Shown here: positions 6,224 to 13,344 of the stretch, in pieces
Layout: every line of letters starts with the position of its first letter
How positions within the stretch are numbered: position 1 is the stretch's first letter
Source of the DNA: Microbacterium testaceum StLB037
Lineage (GTDB): Bacteria; Actinomycetota; Actinomycetes; Actinomycetales; Microbacteriaceae
Direction of reading: 5' to 3'
Assembly (NCBI RefSeq): GCF_900104345.1
Contig: NZ_FNJN01000003.1
Coordinates: 434,001 to 498,000, forward strand
Length of the DNA: 64,000 nt
Translations under genes and position numbers: made by a program
Notes under the pieces: generated by a model
What the model was told of the DNA's origin: nothing
The model's input: the letters and a program-made list of their open reading frames with translations, nothing else
Database searches by the model: none

Positions 6224-7431
6224 TCGAGGATCCCCGCACTCCCGGCTCCACCACTCCGCCGCCGGAACGGCCGGGGTGGGCTCGGACGCGCGCCATCGTG
6301 GGCAGCATCGTTCTCGTCGCGGTGTCGCTTTTCGGCTTGATCACTGTGGTGATCCCTCTGCTCCTCGGCGCACAGACGTACACCGTCCTGACCGCGAGCA
6401 TGCAGCCGGGCATGCCACCGGGGACGTTGATCGCGGTCCGCCCGTCCTCGATAGACGACGTCTCGGTCGGAGATGTCGTGACCTATCAACTGCGCTCGGG
6501 CGAGCCCGCCGTGGTCACGCACCGCGTCGTGGGTACGACCAGCAGCACCGGTGGCGCGCGGCTGCTGATCACGCGAGGGGACGCCAACGACGCCGACGAT
6601 CCCCCGGTGCAGAGCGAGCAACTTCGCGGAAAAGTGGTCTTCGCGGTGCCGTATCTCGGGTATCCCGGGATCGTCTTCGGAGGACAGGAGCGCGGGATCG
6701 TCATCGCGGCGGTCGGTGTCGCGGTCGTCGGCTACGGCCTGGTCCTGCTCATCTTCGATCTCGTCCGTTCGCATCGCCACCGGAGAACGACCACGGCGTT
6801 CGCTTTGATCCTCGTCACGGCATCCGCTCCCCTGCTGACGCCGACTCCCGCATCGGCTTCGTCCAGCCAGTTGCTCGTGAGCGACGATGGGGCGCGCTTC
6901 GTCTCGGACGGAGCGGTGCGCCTGTTCGACCAGCCGGACCGCATCGTTCCTGGTGGCACGCTCACCTCCACCCTGTGGATCCGAAACGCGAGTCCCGATC
7001 CGGCACGGGCGGGCCTGCGCCTCGATACCGCCCCCGTCGGCTCGGACCCGGGCGACACCTCGTTCGCGCGCTCGCTCACCCTGGTCGTGGCCTCGAGCCC
7101 GGTGCCGCAGGGGGACCAGTGGGTGAGCTCGGTGATCGCGCCGGGTGACACGCTGCGCATCGACCTCGGAGTGAGGATGGATGCCGCCTCCGGCAACCTC
7201 TCGCGTAACGCTGACGCCGTCGTGACTCCCGTCGTCCGGCTCACGGACGCGACGGCGAGCGACCCTCCGACCGGAGAACCCGGTCCGTCCCTCGCGGACC
7301 CGGCCCAGACCGGAGGATCCCTCGCGTGGACCGGCATCCGCTCAACGCCCTGGGGAATGCTCGTCGCCGGAGCCGCCGCGGTGGTGACCCTCGGTCTCGC
7401 CGTAGGGCTGAGACGCGATCAAGGAAGGTGA
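6211..7431 (+). CDS. Ser/His signal peptidase I fused to LAWTG-tailed surface domain
   Basis: A GTG start at 6211 follows a GGGGG ribosome site. The first about 175 residues are an S26 signal peptidase of the SipW/ER type: TM helix at about 28-52, catalytic Ser63 in TASMQPGMPPGT, His104 in VVTHRV in place of the usual Lys, an RGDANDADD box at 122-130 and a second TM helix near 150-175. The same frame then runs on through RSHRHRR and a signal-peptide-like hydrophobic stretch ending TPASASSS, a beta-rich domain, and a C-terminal sorting-like tail: LAWTG at 371-375, a hydrophobic span and LRRDQGR. No start codon lies at the junction, so it is a true fusion in this sequence. It probably processes the three proteins encoded upstream. 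Confidence 0.75.
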   Translation: MSELIEDPRTPGSTTPPPERPGWARTRAIVGSIVLVAVSLFGLITVVIPLLLGAQTYTVLTASMQPGMPPGTLIAVRPSSIDDVSVGDVVTYQLRSGEPAVVTHRVVGTTSSTGGARLLITRGDANDADDPPVQSEQLRGKVVFAVPYLGYPGIVFGGQERGIVIAAVGVAVVGYGLVLLIFDLVRSHRHRRTTTAFALILVTASAPLLTPTPASASSSQLLVSDDGARFVSDGAVRLFDQPDRIVPGGTLTSTLWIRNASPDPARAGLRLDTAPVGSDPGDTSFARSLTLVVASSPVPQGDQWVSSVIAPGDTLRIDLGVRMDAASGNLSRNADAVVTPVVRLTDATASDPPTGEPGPSLADPAQTGGSLAWTGIRSTPWGMLVAGAAAVVTLGLAVGLRRDQGR

Positions 7432-7541
7432 GGATTGCCTATTCACCAGGGATTTAGCCGAGCCTCATCTTGCTTGCGGAATGCTGCCACGTGAGTAGCG
7501 TTGCATCCATCGAGACTTCGAACGTCGCCTAAGGAGCACAC

Positions 7542-8027
7542 ATGAGCACCGTCCAGACCCCCGCCGCCACCACCGTCGACCCGACGATGGCCGCCGGCAC
7601 CGCCCAGTTCCTCTCCCCCGTCGTCATCGGCCTCGAGGCGCTCGTCGTCAACGGCAAGCAGGCGCACTGGCACGTCCGCGGCGCCAACTTCATCGGCGTG
7701 CACGAGCTGCTCGACTCGGTCGTCGCTCACGCGCAGGAGTGGGCCGACCTGGCCGCCGAGCGCATCGTCGCCCTGGGTCTTCCCATCGACTCGCGCCTGT
7801 CGACCGTCGCCGCCAAGGCGAAGGCCACCGAGGTCCCGGCCGGTTTCGCGCAGTCCGACGTCGTCATCCGCGCCGTGATCGCCGACATCGACGCGGTGCT
7901 CGTCGACATCGAAGCCGCCATCGAGGGTCTCGACGAGATCGACATGTCGAGCCAGGACGTGGCAATCGAGATCAAGCGCGGCCTCGACAAGGACCGTTGG
8001 TTCCTGTTCGCGCACCTCGCCGCGTAA
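7542..8027 (+). CDS. dps: Dps ferritin-like DNA-protection protein
   Basis: A 161-residue Dps family protein that stores iron and shields DNA in starvation and oxidative stress. The ferroxidase-site motifs are seen at HWHVRGANFIGVHELLD and, one helix later, EWADLAAERIVALG. It ends RGLDKDRWFLFAHLA, typical of the family. An AAGGAG lies seven bases before the ATG. Upstream, TTGCGG (7473-7478) and TAGCGT (7496-7501, 16-17 base spacing) may form the promoter. It is monocistronic and ends at a strong terminator. Confidence 0.93.
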   Translation: MSTVQTPAATTVDPTMAAGTAQFLSPVVIGLEALVVNGKQAHWHVRGANFIGVHELLDSVVAHAQEWADLAAERIVALGLPIDSRLSTVAAKAKATEVPAGFAQSDVVIRAVIADIDAVLVDIEAAIEGLDEIDMSSQDVAIEIKRGLDKDRWFLFAHLAA

Positions 8028-8036
8028 GACGTTCCT

Positions 8037-8070
8037 CGAAGGGGGCGGTGCTTCGGCACCGCCCCCTTCG
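8037..8070 (+). terminator. Strong terminator after dps
   Basis: A perfect 15-bp stem from CGAAGGGGGCGGTGC to its complement around a TTCG tetraloop. The stable loop and GC stem suggest efficient termination on the plus strand. Confidence 0.85.
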
Positions 8071-8112
8071 TCGTTCCGGCACGTCTCCCGCTCCCCCGCC
8101 CCTCCACCGCGC

Positions 8113-8175
8113 GCGTGAGGGGTCACTTCCTGTCGCCAGGAGACGCGCCCAGCGACAGAAAGTGACCCCTCACGC
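8113..8175. repeat. Long imperfect palindrome between convergent genes
   Basis: Arms at 8113-8136 and 8152-8175 are 24 bases long and complementary but for one position, around a 15-base centre. Each arm has the core GAGGGGTCACTT and TGTCGC. It lies just past dps and 18 bases from the stop of the convergent amidohydrolase gene. It may be a transcription barrier or a dispersed palindromic repeat. Confidence 0.7.
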
Positions 8176-8193
8176 CAAAAGAACCATCGTGCG

Positions 8194-9687
8194 TCAGGCG
8201 CCGTGCGTGACGCGACCCGCGAGCAGCGTCGCCCGCACGGGCATCGCGCGCAGTCCACGCTCGTCGGCGATCAGCGGGTCGGCCCCGACGATGACGAGAT
8301 CGGCGAGGGCGCCCGGTGAGATCTCGGCGGGTGCGGTCGATCCCCCCGCCGTCGAGGCGGCGATCGCCGTGTCGATGTCGACCCGCTGGTGCGGCTGCCA
8401 CGCGTCGCGTCCGTCGCGCGTGCGGAACACCGCCGACGCCATCGCGGCCCACGGGTCGAGGGGTGCGACGGGCGCGTCGGAACCGAAGCGGAGGTTCGCG
8501 CCGCTGTCGGCCAGGGCCCGCAGCGGGTAGGGCTGGGCGGATTGCTCGGCCCAGATGGCATCCGTCATGTCCCGATCGTCGAGCGCGTGCTCGGGCTGCA
8601 CGCTCGCGGCGACCCTCAGACGGGCGAAGCGCGGAATGTCGGCGTGAGCGACGAGCTGCGCGTGTTCGATGGTGCCCACCGCGCCGGTGAGGGCGTACGC
8701 GTCGAGCGCGTGGGCGTTCGCGACGTCGCCGATGGCGTGGATCGCGCACTCGAGTCCAGCCGCCGTGGCCCGCGTCATCATGTCGACGAGCTCCTCCGGC
8801 GGGACGGTCAGCAACCCGTGGTTGCCGGTGTCGCCCGGATAGTGGTGGGCGCACGCCGCGGTGCGGGTGCCCAGCGAGCCGTCGGTGATCGCCTTGAGCG
8901 GCCCGACCCGCACGAGACCGTTCGACGATCCCCTCACGGGGTCGCCCGTGCGAAGACCCTCGGCGATGGCCCGATCCAGGTCCTGCGGGTACGTGCCGTA
9001 CGAGATGCGCAGCGTGTCGAATCCGCGCGCCGCTCGCCGCTGCCAGGGTTCGTCGTTCCAGGTCATGTCGAGGTCGACGAGACCCACGACCCCGCGAGCC
9101 GCGGCCGCGCGGGCCATGCGCTCCACGGCGGCGTCGGCGACGTCGGCCTCGACGGCGTTCACACGGCGCGAGATCTCGAACGCGTCCTCTTCGACGAGCA
9201 TCCCGGATGCCACGGGCTCGAAGCCCTCGCGTCGGAAAGCCGCCGTGTTCATCCACACGCTGTGGACGTCGGCGTTGATCAGGTACGTCGGCACGCCCCC
9301 GGTGGTGGCATCCAACAACTCCAGGCTCGGCTCGTCGGACCAGAGCCCGTCACGGAATCCGGAACCGACGCGGCGGCCGTCGGACTCGGGGGCGAGCGCC
9401 ATGATCGTCGCGGCGTCGCGCGCGCTCGCCACCTCGCCGAGGGGCACACGATCCGCCGCGAGGGCCCACTGGAGCACGTGCACGTGGTGGTCCCAGAGCC
9501 CGGGGAGAAGCCACCCGCCCTCCCCCTCGAGGACGGCGCCGGTGGGCCGCAGGTTGCCCGTCGGCGCGATATCGGCGATCCGTCCGTCGGAGATGACGAT
9601 GTCGACGGGCTCGGACGTCGGGAGGAATTCGCGTCCGGGTCCGGCGACACGCACCGCGCGGAGGAACCCGACGTTCTCGCCGATCAC
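8194..9687 (-). CDS. Amidohydrolase family protein (YtcJ-like)
   Basis: A 497-residue metal-dependent hydrolase of the amidohydrolase-3 group. The metal-binding start motif is DHHVHVLQWA after GGWLLPGLW; later come VGLVDLDMTWND, a KAITDGSLGTRTA segment, HAIGDVANAHALDAY and EHAQLV histidines, and GSDAPVAPLDPW carrying the catalytic Asp. It ends with the usual DLVIVGADPL composite domain. Substrate is not predictable; relatives act on N-acyl or amide compounds. Its ATG overlaps the stop of the upstream PaiB-like gene (ATGA). Confidence 0.85.
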   Translation of the reverse strand: MIGENVGFLRAVRVAGPGREFLPTSEPVDIVISDGRIADIAPTGNLRPTGAVLEGEGGWLLPGLWDHHVHVLQWALAADRVPLGEVASARDAATIMALAPESDGRRVGSGFRDGLWSDEPSLELLDATTGGVPTYLINADVHSVWMNTAAFRREGFEPVASGMLVEEDAFEISRRVNAVEADVADAAVERMARAAAARGVVGLVDLDMTWNDEPWQRRAARGFDTLRISYGTYPQDLDRAIAEGLRTGDPVRGSSNGLVRVGPLKAITDGSLGTRTAACAHHYPGDTGNHGLLTVPPEELVDMMTRATAAGLECAIHAIGDVANAHALDAYALTGAVGTIEHAQLVAHADIPRFARLRVAASVQPEHALDDRDMTDAIWAEQSAQPYPLRALADSGANLRFGSDAPVAPLDPWAAMASAVFRTRDGRDAWQPHQRVDIDTAIAASTAGGSTAPAEISPGALADLVIVGADPLIADERGLRAMPVRATLLAGRVTHGA

Positions 9688-10310
9688 GGGCGGACCCGCG
9701 CGTCGGCGGCGCGACGCATCTCAGCGGAGAGCTCGTGGCGCCCCTCGGCGGTCAGACCGTCGATGATCGTCTCGACGACCTCCGCGGGACGGTTCTGGCT
9801 GAGCTTGCGCTTCGCCGTCACCCGCGTCGGCGTGAGGCGGAACCCCATGGTTCCGCGCTCGAGCCTTTCGACGAAGGCGGCGTCGTTGGGCACCGCGTAC
9901 AGCCCTCTCGCGTCGTCACCATCACCCTCGAAACGCTCCACCAGGCGCTCGAGGACCCGCAGGTTCTCCTCCGGAGAGAGGAGTTCCGGGATGCCGCTGA
10001 GGTGCGCCGACACGAAGTTCCACGTCGGCACGGCAGGGACGTCCCCGTACCACCGCGGAGTGATGTAGCCGTGGGGGCCCTGGACGACGACGAGGAGCTC
10101 CCGGTCGCCGAGACCGAGGATCGCGTCGTCGGGCTTGCCGACATGGCCCACGATCGTCAGGTCGTCCCGGGTGTCGTCGAGCATGACCGCGTAGTGCGAG
10201 GCAACGAGGCCGTCGTCGGTCTGACTGACGAGGGTGACCCAGGGGTTGAGGTCAATGAGACGACGGATCTCACCGACATCGGTCATCGCGAAGATCGGAT
10301 TCTGACGCAC
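9684..10310 (-). CDS. PaiB-like FMN-binding protein
   Basis: A 208-residue protein of the PaiB/FMN-binding split-barrel family, with the typical start MRQNPIFAMTDVGEIRRLID, SHYAVMLDD, GHVGKPDD and a YITPRWYGDVPAVPTWNFVSAHLSG core. Bacillus PaiB was described as a repressor of sporulation and protease genes; most homologues are probably flavin-binding enzymes. The GTG start at 10310 is six bases after TAGGCT, a leaderless arrangement. It is translationally coupled to the amidohydrolase downstream. Confidence 0.85.
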   Translation of the reverse strand: MRQNPIFAMTDVGEIRRLIDLNPWVTLVSQTDDGLVASHYAVMLDDTRDDLTIVGHVGKPDDAILGLGDRELLVVVQGPHGYITPRWYGDVPAVPTWNFVSAHLSGIPELLSPEENLRVLERLVERFEGDGDDARGLYAVPNDAAFVERLERGTMGFRLTPTRVTAKRKLSQNRPAEVVETIIDGLTAEGRHELSAEMRRAADARVRP

Positions 10311-10316
10311 CGGATC

Positions 10317-10322
10317 AGCCTA
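10317..10322 (-). promoter_or_regulatory. -10 box of paiB-like gene
   Basis: TAGGCT on the minus strand, six bases before the GTG start. Confidence 0.5.
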
Positions 10323-10407
10323 GAACGCGGCGCCGGGCGGCTCGAACAGGCTCAGCCGCCTCCTGCCCCGGTCCCTGAGTCCGTCGCAGAGCCCGGAACC
10401 CGCTCGC

Positions 10408-11400
10408 TCACGCCTGGCACTTCGGACACCAGTACAGCTTGCGTCCGGCGGCTTCTTCCATGACGATCGCGGTTCCGCACACGCGGCAGGGCAGTCCTTC
10501 GCGGTGGTAGACCCAGTGCCGGTCGGCGCGGCGCGCCATCGCGCGGCGGTAGGCGGCGGGGTCGAGCCCGTCCATCGTCATCATCTGACCGGTCTCGACG
10601 CCGATCGGCAGCAGCGTCGCCCAGTCGCGCCAGATGCCCCGCACGACCTCTTCGGGCACGTCGCGACCCGGCGTGTGGGGGTTCTGCCGCGCGCGGAACA
10701 GCAGCTCGGCGCGGTACACGTTGCCGATGCCGCTCACGACGGCCTGGTCCATCAGCAGCAGGCCGATGGGCGTGGGCTTCTTGCGCACCGTGGCGGTGAA
10801 GCGCTCCTCGCCCTCGGGGAGGTCGTCAACGAGAGGGTCGGGCCCGAGCTTCGCGATGGTCGCCTGCACCTCGTCGGGGGTCTGCAGCACGCAGGCGGTG
10901 GGCCCGCGCAGGTCGGCGCACGTGGTGTCGGTGAGCAGGCGCAGGCGCACCTGGCCGACCACCGGCGGGGGCCACTCGTTCTGCTCCTCGAGGCCCGTCG
11001 TCTGCTCCGACATGCGCACGCGCGTGCGACGTGGTGCGCCGATGGAGGTCAAGGAGTTCTCGCCCGCTGCATCCAGGATCGGCTCGTCGTCGACGACCGT
11101 GCCGCGCTGATTCGTCTGGCCCATGCGGCCGTTGGCCGAGCCGATGGTCGCATCGACGACCACCTCGCCCGAGAAGTCCCAGGCGCCGTACATGCCGAGG
11201 TGCACGCGCAGCCAGACGTCTCCGTCGAAGCGGAGGAACATCTGCTTCGCCACGGCCCGCACCTCGAGCGCCTCGCGGCCGTCGACGACCGAGGCGCCCT
11301 CGGCGAAACGCCCCTGGGGGCTGGATGCCGAGACCGTGCGTCCCACGATGTTGCGGTCGAACTGCCGCGCGATGCGGTGGACGGAATGCCCTTCGGGCAT
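10408..11400 (-). CDS. Fpg/Nei family DNA glycosylase with an insert
   Basis: A base-excision repair glycosylase/AP lyase. MPEGHSVHR places the catalytic Pro2 and Glu3 at the N-terminus, as in actinobacterial Nei2 proteins. The helix-two-turn-helix is seen at LLLMDQAVVSGIGNVYRAELLFRAR and the C-terminal zinc finger at CRVCGT...WCPKC (about 303-328). At 330 residues it is longer than the usual 260-290, because of extra polar sequence at about 79-142 within the N-terminal beta-sandwich. Its ATG overlaps the rpiB stop (ATGA). Confidence 0.9.
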   Translation of the reverse strand: MPEGHSVHRIARQFDRNIVGRTVSASSPQGRFAEGASVVDGREALEVRAVAKQMFLRFDGDVWLRVHLGMYGAWDFSGEVVVDATIGSANGRMGQTNQRGTVVDDEPILDAAGENSLTSIGAPRRTRVRMSEQTTGLEEQNEWPPPVVGQVRLRLLTDTTCADLRGPTACVLQTPDEVQATIAKLGPDPLVDDLPEGEERFTATVRKKPTPIGLLLMDQAVVSGIGNVYRAELLFRARQNPHTPGRDVPEEVVRGIWRDWATLLPIGVETGQMMTMDGLDPAAYRRAMARRADRHWVYHREGLPCRVCGTAIVMEEAAGRKLYWCPKCQA

Positions 11401-11942
11401 CAGCCTGCCTCAGGGTCGAACGAGTCGCTCGCGTCGGTCATGGTGTTCGGCTTCTGGCCAGCGCGCGGGTCGGGCAGCAGCACCCCGTCCTGCTCGAAGG
11501 CGGCGAGCTGCCCGATGCGACGGGCGTGGCGCTCCTCACCCGAGAAGGGCGTCGCGATGAAGCGGTCGATGAACGACGCGGCCTCGTCGAAGGTGTGCTG
11601 TCGCGCACCGATCGAGATGACGTTGGCGTCGTTGTGCTCGCGGGCGAGCTCAGCCGTGGAGGTGTTCCACACGAGCGCCGCGCGCACGCCGAGCACCTTG
11701 TTCGCGGCGATCTGCTCGCCGTTGCCCGAGCCGCCGAACACGACACCGAGGGCCTCGACGCCCGCGGCCTGGTCGCGCACGACCGCCTGCGCGGCGCGGA
11801 TGCAGAAGGCCGGGTAGTCGTCGAGGGCGTCGTACTCGACCGGGCCGTGGTCGACGACCTCGTGCCCCTGAGCGGCGAGGTGGTGCTGGATCTGGGTGGA
11901 GAACTCGAGACCGGCGTGATCGGTGCCGATGTGGATGCGCAT
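11400..11942 (-). CDS. rpiB: Ribose-5-phosphate isomerase B
   Basis: Interconverts ribose-5-phosphate and ribulose-5-phosphate in the pentose phosphate pathway. The start MRIHIGTDHAGLEFS and the anion hole GGSGNGEQIAANKVLGVRAAL are diagnostic; the Glu in GNGEQ replaces the Cys base of the enterobacterial enzyme, as in mycobacterial RpiB. At 180 residues it is slightly longer than usual because of a polar tail (FDPEAG). The ATG lies six bases after TAGACT, so leaderless, and the gene is coupled to the glycosylase gene. Confidence 0.92.
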   Translation of the reverse strand: MRIHIGTDHAGLEFSTQIQHHLAAQGHEVVDHGPVEYDALDDYPAFCIRAAQAVVRDQAAGVEALGVVFGGSGNGEQIAANKVLGVRAALVWNTSTAELAREHNDANVISIGARQHTFDEAASFIDRFIATPFSGEERHARRIGQLAAFEQDGVLLPDPRAGQKPNTMTDASDSFDPEAG

Positions 11943-11948
11943 GCGGCA

Positions 11949-11954
11949 AGTCTA
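11949..11954 (-). promoter_or_regulatory. -10 box of rpiB
   Basis: TAGACT on the minus strand, six bases before the ATG. Confidence 0.55.
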
Positions 11955-11986
11955 TTGAGCGGGTCCGACATCGCGCGCGGACATGA

Positions 11987-12024
11987 CGACGCCGCCCGCT
12001 CCGGGTGAGGAACGGGCGGCGTCG
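11987..12024 (-). terminator. Terminator after ferrochelatase gene
   Basis: CGACGCCGCCCG pairs perfectly with CGGGCGGCGTCG over a 14-base loop, directly after the ferrochelatase stop on the minus strand. Confidence 0.7.
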
Positions 12025-12030
12025 AGGTCG

Positions 12031-13224
12031 TCAGGGACGCAGACCTGCGGCGACCGGCTTGAAACCGGCGCGGATGTTCTCGCAGCACCCCGGCCGGCAC
12101 ACGTCGTACCAGGGGCCCAGGTCGGTCAGGTGCGGGCGCTCCGCCTTCGGCGTGCCCTTGAGCCGCTCCTCGACCAGGTCGATCAGACCCGAGACGTACG
12201 CAGGATCGATGCCCGGCGTCGGCGTGCGCACCGCGCGAATGCCCGCCTCTTCAGCGGCCTCCATGGCCTCGGTGTCGAGGTCCCAGAGCACCTCCATGTG
12301 GTCGCTGACGAAACCAAGGGGCACGATGACGACCGCCTCGGCGCCGCGGCCGGGAAGCTCCGCGATCACATCGTTGACGTCGGGCTCGAGCCAGGGCTGC
12401 GTAGGCGGGCCCGAACGCGACTGGTAGACGAGCTCCCACTCGACGTCGGCGACGGCGGCGGCGACCTCGGCCATGACGAAGGCGGCGACGGCCTTGTGCT
12501 GCGCCTCGTAGGCACCGCCCTCTCCGAATTCGACGTCGCGAGGGCCGGAACGCTCCGCGTCGGCGCTCGGAATCGAGTGCGTGGAGAAGAGCACGCGGAT
12601 CTTCTCGGGCGCGATCCCGTCGGCGACGTAGGCCGAGACGGCATCCGTCACGCCCCGGACGAAGGTGCTCACGAAGCCCGGGTGGTCGAAGAACTGACGG
12701 ACCTTGTCGATCGTCACCGTCTCACCGAGACCGGTCGCCTCAAGCACACGGGCGTAGTCTTCGCGGTACTGACGGCAGCTCGAGAACGAGCTGTAGGCGC
12801 TCGTCGCGATCGCGAGGAGGGTCGTGTCGCCCGCCTCGGCCGCCTCGGTGACGGCCTCTTCGAGGTACGGCGACCAGTTGCGATTGCCCCAGTACACGGG
12901 CAGACCCAGTCCGCGCTTGGCGATCTCGGCCTCGAGGGCGGCCTTGAGCTCGCGATTGTGCTGATTGATCGGGCTGACGCCGCCGAAGTGACGGTAGTGG
13001 TGGGCGACCTCTTCGAGTCGCTCATCGGGGATGCCGCGCCCACGCGTCACGTTGCGCAGGAACGGGATGACGTCGTCCTGACCCTCGGGCCCGCCGAAGC
13101 CGGCGAGGAGGATGCCGTCGTACGCCACCGGCGTCTCGACCCACTTGGGTCCGGACGCCGCAGCGGGCGACGCGTAGAGGACGGTCTCAGGGCTGGTGTC
13201 CGTGTCGGTCGTGCTCACGATCAC
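12031..13224 (-). CDS. cpfC: Coproporphyrin III ferrochelatase
   Basis: Inserts Fe(II) into coproporphyrin III in the Gram-positive haem pathway (also called HemH). Motifs: GILLAGFGGPEGQDDVIPFLRNVTRGRGIP at the N-terminus, VYWGNRNWSPYLEEAV, FSTHSIP with the metal-site His, and QSRSGPP. Actinobacterial [2Fe-2S] cluster cysteines are seen in SSCRQYRED and in the tail VCRPGCCENIR. At 397 residues it is full length. The first GTG (13224) is used here; a GTG two codons later is equally possible, with GAGG upstream. Confidence 0.93.
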   Translation of the reverse strand: MIVSTTDTDTSPETVLYASPAAASGPKWVETPVAYDGILLAGFGGPEGQDDVIPFLRNVTRGRGIPDERLEEVAHHYRHFGGVSPINQHNRELKAALEAEIAKRGLGLPVYWGNRNWSPYLEEAVTEAAEAGDTTLLAIATSAYSSFSSCRQYREDYARVLEATGLGETVTIDKVRQFFDHPGFVSTFVRGVTDAVSAYVADGIAPEKIRVLFSTHSIPSADAERSGPRDVEFGEGGAYEAQHKAVAAFVMAEVAAAVADVEWELVYQSRSGPPTQPWLEPDVNDVIAELPGRGAEAVVIVPLGFVSDHMEVLWDLDTEAMEAAEEAGIRAVRTPTPGIDPAYVSGLIDLVEERLKGTPKAERPHLTDLGPWYDVCRPGCCENIRAGFKPVAAGLRP

Positions 13225-13270
13225 ATCCTCGCACTCCCGCGCGAGGCGCGGACGCGAGATATCTCGCTAC

Positions 13271-13276
13271 TAGGCT
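13271..13276 (+). promoter_or_regulatory. Possible -10 box of pepN
   Basis: TAGGCT lies 69 bases before the GTG, in the short divergent region shared with the ferrochelatase gene; the mRNA would have a leader with its own GGGAG site. Confidence 0.35.
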
Positions 13277-13344
13277 TATACGGTTGTCACCGACGTCAAC
13301 CGCGTCACCTGCGACAAACCACCCAGATCCCCGGGAGAACGCCA

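Noticed and set aside
6780..6860. Separate start for the surface-domain part of the signal peptidase fusion
   Set aside because: No ATG, GTG or well-placed TTG with a ribosome site occurs at the junction.
7454..7472. IdeR/DtxR-like iron box upstream of dps
   Set aside because: Only about 11 of 19 positions fit the consensus and the palindrome is poor.
11983..13344. Long N-terminal extension of the pepN frame
   Set aside because: It is antisense to the ferrochelatase gene; the family start and a ribosome site are at 13345.
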